Positions 8,106 through 11,782 of a stretch of DNA of 11,782 nt are shown here, piece by piece. The stretch comes from an uncultured Solirubrobacteraceae bacterium. GTDB taxonomy: Bacteria; Actinomycetota; Thermoleophilia; Solirubrobacterales; Solirubrobacteraceae. The notes beneath the pieces are model-generated. The model saw only the letters and a list, made by a program, of their open reading frames with translations. It had not been told where the DNA came from and searched no databases. The translations under genes were made by a program, and so were the position numbers. Location: positions 1 to 11,782 of the forward strand of contig CATPAX010000044.1 in the NCBI GenBank assembly GCA_955652215.1. Direction: 5' to 3'. Each line of letters starts with the position of its first letter. Position 1 is the first letter of the stretch.

Positions 8106-9647
8106 CTAATAGAACGACGGGACGCCTTTCCGTCTCGGGAACAGGCCAGATGTCCCGAGAACGTGGCCCCTCGCGTCGAGCGCCAGCACCCTATAGGCCT
8201 TATATGCGTGAGCGAGGGTGATAGCCGTCTCAAACCCGCTCTTGCCCGCACTCGCAACCGCTCTGAGATGCTTGCCGCTGGTGCCCGCCAACACCCTCCA
8301 CTTCGCGACCTGGGTGGCGCCATTCCAGCTGGCATAGACGATCGTCTTGCCATGCGTGGTGCGCACGGCGCCGCTGGGCGGAGACGCCGGCTTGCCGACC
8401 CAATTGGCCAGCACTGCGCGGTAGCTCTGATCCGGATCCGGGAACCGCACATCGATGAGGCGCTTTCCGGTCGCGCTGAACTCGGTGAAGTACGGCCGAG
8501 AGCCCCATCCGACCAGTGCGTTGCCGCCGGGGAGAAGCTGCATCGAGCCAAGGAACGCCGCCTCGAAGCTGCTGCCCCGCTCGAACTGCGCGACAAGCGT
8601 GGCCGTGTGGGCCGTTGTATCGAGCTTCAGGACGAGCCCGCGAGAGGGGCCATTGGGCGGTGAAGATCCGCTCGCCCTCACGTCGCAGCACGCGTCGTCG
8701 AACACCGTCAGCTGTCCAGTGCTGTCGAGCTGAACGTGGTGTTGCCACGAGAACGCTGCATGGGGGCCGAAGGTGAAGCTACTGGCCGACCCTGCACCCA
8801 GCGTCCACTGGATGTTCCCGGTCGGGGCGTCGACCATGTACACGCCCCAGGTGTTCCGCATCGAGACCAGGAAGCTTCCACCCGGCACCAGCTGAATCGA
8901 GTTGACGTGATAGGCGTCCCACGGTGTCGAAACCGAGCCGGGAGCGGACTTTGACTCAGTCAGCGGGATGTGCTGAACCGCGTCCCAGTTCTGCAGCAAC
9001 GCCCCGGTCGTCAGGTCATACTCCTGGACCGCCGAGTCGAGCAGCGTTCCGTTGGGCGCCCCGTGGAATGGCACGAGGTTCATCGGGACCTGCTTGTAGG
9101 CGGTCACCCAGGCATTGGTGCCGCTGATCACCATCTCGTGCGGGCTGATGATCCATCCATCCGCACCGGTCAGGGGCTTGCCGATCTGGCGATAGTCCTG
9201 GCCCACCACGACATCTTCGCCGGAGACGGTGGCCCCGGTGCCCGAGATCACGCCCTGCCACCAGCTGAGCGCCGGCTTGCCGTTATAGCTCTGAACCTCG
9301 AGATTCATCGCCAGGTTGGAGGTCCGGATCGGGTTGAACCAGACGGGCTGAAGCCGGCTACTCAAGATCATCGGACCGCTCTGGCCGACCAGCGGTGTGG
9401 AGAACCCCAGATTCTTGAAGTTCGCGAGAAAGAAGTCACCGGAAGTGAGCTTCTTGGCGGTCTTCCCGACCGTGCTGAGCTTCGGCGGATGCAGCTTCGG
9501 AGCCGAGTAGAACGTCCATGCGCCCTTGGTCGTGTAAGCGCCGATCGGTTGGGCGGCGACTGCCGTCGATGCCGACCCCGCAGCGAGCCCGGTGCAAATG
9601 AAAGTGGCCGCGACCGCGGCCTTGAGGCGGATCTTGAGCATGTCCAT
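8106..9647 (-). CDS. Secreted arylsulfotransferase-like protein (short paralogue)
   Basis: This 513-residue ASST-family (Arylsulfotran_2-like) protein lies 44 bases upstream of its longer paralogue on the same strand. Starting at ATG 9647 it has a signal peptide (LKIRLKAAVAAT...) with a likely cut after STAVAA (about residue 32). It lacks the N-terminal Ig-like domain and enters the propeller at once. Matching blocks are LSWWQG (127-132), AYHVNSI (His247), SMRNTWGVYMV (262-272), SWQHH (His303), VFDDACCD (315-322), LVGWGSRPYFTEF and the C-terminal VYASWNGAT (437-445). Apart from one Cys in the signal peptide its only cysteines are the adjacent pair 320-321. GTG 9668 is an alternative start giving seven more residues; no strong Shine-Dalgarno site decides. 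It is probably extracytoplasmic. Sulfate donor and acceptor are unknown. Confidence 0.87.
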   Translation of the reverse strand: MDMLKIRLKAAVAATFICTGLAAGSASTAVAAQPIGAYTTKGAWTFYSAPKLHPPKLSTVGKTAKKLTSGDFFLANFKNLGFSTPLVGQSGPMILSSRLQPVWFNPIRTSNLAMNLEVQSYNGKPALSWWQGVISGTGATVSGEDVVVGQDYRQIGKPLTGADGWIISPHEMVISGTNAWVTAYKQVPMNLVPFHGAPNGTLLDSAVQEYDLTTGALLQNWDAVQHIPLTESKSAPGSVSTPWDAYHVNSIQLVPGGSFLVSMRNTWGVYMVDAPTGNIQWTLGAGSASSFTFGPHAAFSWQHHVQLDSTGQLTVFDDACCDVRASGSSPPNGPSRGLVLKLDTTAHTATLVAQFERGSSFEAAFLGSMQLLPGGNALVGWGSRPYFTEFSATGKRLIDVRFPDPDQSYRAVLANWVGKPASPPSGAVRTTHGKTIVYASWNGATQVAKWRVLAGTSGKHLRAVASAGKSGFETAITLAHAYKAYRVLALDARGHVLGTSGLFPRRKGVPSFY

Positions 9648-9693
9648 ATCCGACCGTAACACGCGCACGCGTCGGATTGTTTCGCCGCTGAGC

Positions 9694-10785
9694 CTACGAA
9701 AAGGAGGCGATCGCCGCGACGACTTCGGCCGCCTGCGCCTGAGTCAGCACCGGGCTCATGGGCAGCGCGAGATTTTCGCGCGCCAGCTCCTCCGTAACCG
9801 GTAGCGGGAGTGAATCGCGCACATAGGGGGTCATCGCCGGCTGGCGGTGAAGTGGAGTCCGGTAGTACCCGCGGGACTCGATCCCCCGCTCTTGCAGGGC
9901 GCTGATCAACTCGTCGGCTCGGGGATGGGTCACCACGTACAGGTGCCAGGCGGGCTCTGCGCCCGGTGCCACCCGCGGCGTACCGACGTGTCGCTCAAGA
10001 CCCGCCTGCGCGTAGCGATCGGCTGCCGCTCGTCGCCCCGCGCACCAGCCGTCGAGCTCGCGAAGCAGGACGCGCAGGACGGCAGCCTGCAGCTCGTCGA
10101 GCCGAGAGTTATAGCCCACGTGCTCGAATGTCCGCTTATCCCGGGAACCATGGAAACGAAGCGTTCGCGCCAACGCCGCAACTTCATCTGAGTGGGTCGC
10201 GATCGCACCCCCGTCCCCGAAGCATCCGAGGTTCTTCGAGGGGTAGAACGAGAACGTCGCGGTGGCGCCGAGAGCCCCAGCCCGCCGGCCGTCGAGACTC
10301 GCTCCGGCGGCCTGGGCGGCGTCCTCGAGCACCGGGACCCCCAGCCCTGAGAGCTCGAGTACGGGAGCGGGGGAACCGAACAGGTCGACAGCCACGATCG
10401 CCTTCGTATTCGAAGTCAGGGCTGCCCGAACGGTGTCCGGCGTGACGTTGCGCGTTTCGCGATCGACATCGCAGAACACCGGGCGGGCTCCCGCGGTGAC
10501 GATTGCCTCAGCGGTTGCGTAGAAGGTGAACGACGGCACGACCACTTCGTCACCGGGTCGGATCCCCATCGCCCTGAGCGCGATCGTGATCGCGTCGGTT
10601 CCGTTGGCCACGCCGATCACATGCTTGGCGCCGAGATAGCCGGCGAGCTCGCGCTCGAACGCATCGACCTCCGGCCCCAGAATGAACCTGCCGCCCCGGA
10701 CCACGGCACCGAGGCGATCAAGGATCTCCGCGCGCAGAGCGGCGAGCGGCGTCTCGGCGTCGAACAGCGGAATCGGCATATTCAC
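9694..10785 (-). CDS. DegT/DnrJ/EryC1/StrS-family sugar aminotransferase
   Basis: A 363-residue PLP enzyme of the family that aminates keto sugars bound to nucleotides. Key sites: ANGTDA (60-65) and PSFTF (84-88) near the phosphate and ring of PLP, LEDAAQAAGA (Asp155 for the pyridine nitrogen, Gln158), the Schiff-base lysine in FSFYPSKNLG (Lys184), GDGGAI (190-195) and GYNSRLDELQAA (224-235). Length and order are complete. GTG 10785 has AGGG 8 bases upstream; ATG 10779 is an alternative 14 bases from it. As first gene of the run it probably lies just behind the promoter. It likely aminates the 4-keto product of the dehydratase encoded three genes on, as PglE does after PglF. A 3-keto sugar or other substrate cannot be excluded. 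Confidence 0.94.
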   Translation of the reverse strand: MNMPIPLFDAETPLAALRAEILDRLGAVVRGGRFILGPEVDAFERELAGYLGAKHVIGVANGTDAITIALRAMGIRPGDEVVVPSFTFYATAEAIVTAGARPVFCDVDRETRNVTPDTVRAALTSNTKAIVAVDLFGSPAPVLELSGLGVPVLEDAAQAAGASLDGRRAGALGATATFSFYPSKNLGCFGDGGAIATHSDEVAALARTLRFHGSRDKRTFEHVGYNSRLDELQAAVLRVLLRELDGWCAGRRAAADRYAQAGLERHVGTPRVAPGAEPAWHLYVVTHPRADELISALQERGIESRGYYRTPLHRQPAMTPYVRDSLPLPVTEELARENLALPMSPVLTQAQAAEVVAAIASFS

Positions 10786-10846
10786 TTAGAAAACCCTAAT
10801 CGGAGTGGGAACCCGGCACGGGTGTCGGGCGCTACGCTAAACCGCC
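10786..10846. promoter_or_regulatory. Divergent intergenic region with a small palindrome
   Basis: These 61 bases separate the divergent aminotransferase and DedA genes, so promoters for both directions should lie here or just inside the genes. I see a perfect 5-bp inverted repeat ACCCG-gca-CGGGT (10811-10823), which could be an operator half-site pair or a small hairpin. A TACGCT (10833-10838) on the plus strand is a weak -10 candidate without a convincing -35. Promoter function is inferred from position only. Confidence 0.35.
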
Positions 10847-11548
10847 TTGCTTGCTTTCGCCTCTGTGACCGGACCTCTGGTCAACCTGGCCACGAGCGTG
10901 ATCCGAAGCCTCGGGCTGGGCGGCGTGGCCGTCCTGTGTGCCACCAGCGGCGTGATCGGCGTGCCTGGGAGCGAACCGACGATGCTGTTTGCGGGCTTTA
11001 ACGTCTACGAGGGTCACCTCACGCTGCTCGGGATCATCGTCTTCGGGGTGATCGGCGACATGATCGGGGCCTCGATCGCCTACAGCATCGGTTATTGGGG
11101 CCAGCGTGAGCTCCTGCAACGCCGCGGCTCGGCGCTGCATGTGAGCGGGCAGAGGCTCGACCAGGCGCACTCTTGGTTCGAGCGCCGGGGGGCTGTCGTG
11201 GTCCTCATCTCGCGCGTGGTGCCGCTCGCAAGGGCGGTGTTCCCGTACGCCGCCGGGGTGGCCAGGATGCCGTTCGGTCGGTTCTTCGCGCTGGCCACGG
11301 TGGGGTCGATCATCTGGATCGGAGCACTCGGGGTGCTCGGGCGCGAAGTGGGCCACCAATGGCAGAGTTGGCGCCACCACCTCGAGTATGCCGACTATGC
11401 CGCAGCGGCCCTGCTGGTTCTGGCGGTTGTTTACCTGCTCGTCAGGTGGTCCCGCTCGCGGAGAGCCGCCTCGCTCCCCGCCAGCGACGCCCACAGCGCA
11501 CGTGAAGGCGAGAGCGAGCAGACGACCGCCGATGTGGCTGGAAAATAG
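10847..11548 (+). CDS. DedA family (VTT/SNARE-associated domain) membrane protein
   Basis: A 233-residue integral membrane protein. Visible family marks are GVPGSEP (38-44, Glu43), the GD..GASIAYSIGYWGQ stretch (Asp71), and SRVVPLARAVFPYAAGVARM (122-141, Arg123 and Arg129). These match the acidic and arginine positions important in studied DedA proteins. Membrane or re-entrant segments lie at about 24-50, 58-84, 115-138, 145-165 and 184-200, followed by a charged cytosolic tail. Some DedA proteins were shown to move undecaprenyl phosphate back across the membrane. The adjoining UppP-like gene, overlapping by 17 bases, fits that job well here. The start is TTG 10847 (GTG 10865 is the alternative); neither has a Shine-Dalgarno site, so a leaderless transcript is possible. 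Confidence 0.9.
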   Translation: MLAFASVTGPLVNLATSVIRSLGLGGVAVLCATSGVIGVPGSEPTMLFAGFNVYEGHLTLLGIIVFGVIGDMIGASIAYSIGYWGQRELLQRRGSALHVSGQRLDQAHSWFERRGAVVVLISRVVPLARAVFPYAAGVARMPFGRFFALATVGSIIWIGALGVLGREVGHQWQSWRHHLEYADYAAAALLVLAVVYLLVRWSRSRRAASLPASDAHSAREGESEQTTADVAGK

Positions 11549-11782
11549 CCGGCGCGCCACCGATCGCCTCACGGTTTCGCAGGCAGTACTGCTCGGCGCG
11601 CTGCACGGTCCGGCTGAGCTCCTGCCGATCTCTTCATCAGGTCACGTCGCGATCATTCCCTGGCTGCTTCGCTGGGACTACGCCCAGCTCGACGACGAGC
11701 TTCGCAAGGCGTTTGAGGTCGCGCTTCACGCCGGAACGGCTGCAGCGCTGATAGTCACTCTGCGTGATGAGGTCGACGCCGC
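11532..11782 (+). CDS. uppP: Undecaprenyl-diphosphatase (UppP/BacA family), partial (C-terminus off the right edge)
   Basis: The first 83 residues of a BacA/UppP-type membrane phosphatase, which turns undecaprenyl diphosphate into the monophosphate carrier for wall and surface glycans. The ATG at 11532 lies inside the end of the DedA gene (17-base overlap, different frame), pointing to coupled translation. The signature block ALHGPAELLPISSSGHV (23-39) supplies Glu29, the PxSSxxH segment (Pro32, Ser34, Ser35) and His38. The first residue of the usual (E/Q)xxxE motif is His25 instead of Glu/Gln. A later FEVALHAGTAAAL stretch (61-73) matches the family's next conserved helix. A charged 13-residue extension precedes the first helix. 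The family call is firm; the active state is uncertain because of His25 and because the rest is not visible. Confidence 0.88.
   Translation, partial: MWLENSRRATDRLTVSQAVLLGALHGPAELLPISSSGHVAIIPWLLRWDYAQLDDELRKAFEVALHAGTAAALIVTLRDEVDA

Noticed and set aside
7556..8596. Minus-strand frame of 346 codons across the junction of the two ASST genes
   Set aside because: It is out of frame with both paralogues, which each have signal peptides and family motifs; Arg/Ser-rich shadow.
9575..9647. Lipoprotein signal in the short ASST paralogue (Cys after ATFI)
   Set aside because: The residue before Cys is Ile, not Gly/Ala/Ser, so it is not a lipobox; a signal peptidase I site after STAVAA fits better.
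10808..10838. ECF-sigma-like promoter (GGAAC) for the DedA gene
   Set aside because: The GGAAC at 10808-10812 has no matching -10 at a proper distance; chance match in GC-rich DNA.
10832..11572. Minus-strand open frame of 246 codons opposite the DedA gene
   Set aside because: It is highly charged without motifs, and the plus-strand frame has clear DedA signatures and membrane segments.

Overview
The window is high-GC DNA with dense, short-spaced genes, GTG/TTG starts and Ala/Arg/Gly-rich proteins. Together with arylsulfotransferase-like secreted proteins and an actinobacterial-type DedA/UppP pair, this suggests an actinomycetote, perhaps from the Thermoleophilia/Solirubrobacterales. The placement is inferred from gene style and content; there is no rRNA or other marker to confirm it. 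I see no tRNA, rRNA, CRISPR array, insertion sequence or phage gene. Coding density is near total and no gap between genes exceeds about 61 bases.

Minus strand, 10785 down to 1: eight genes lie head to tail, in transcription order. They are a DegT-family sugar aminotransferase, two tandem secreted arylsulfotransferase-like proteins, a membrane-bound FlaA1/CapD/PglF-type nucleotide-sugar 4,6-dehydratase, a two-pass membrane protein with a LytR_C domain, a phosphosulfolactate synthase (ComA family), a histidine-phosphatase (phosphoglycerate mutase-like) enzyme, and a large membrane-anchored protein with FlgD-type Ig repeats and a DMFase-beta-like region that runs off the left edge. Gaps are 14 to 48 bases or the genes overlap, so one operon is likely.

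Plus strand, 10847 to the right edge: a DedA-family membrane protein overlaps by 17 bases the start of an undecaprenyl-diphosphatase (UppP/BacA-like) gene cut by the window end. Only 61 bases separate it from the divergent aminotransferase gene.

Reading the region together: the dehydratase and aminotransferase could make a UDP-4-amino-4,6-dideoxy sugar, UppP and DedA could recycle the undecaprenyl carrier, and the LytR_C, FlgD-Ig and arylsulfotransferase-like proteins act at or outside the membrane. This looks like a cell-surface glycan locus. The unusual part is a C-S bond-forming enzyme (PEP plus sulfite) translated together with a phosphatase that could stand in for ComB, next to two sulfate-transfer-type proteins. 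A link to a sulfonated or sulfated surface molecule is a hypothesis, not something the sequence proves.
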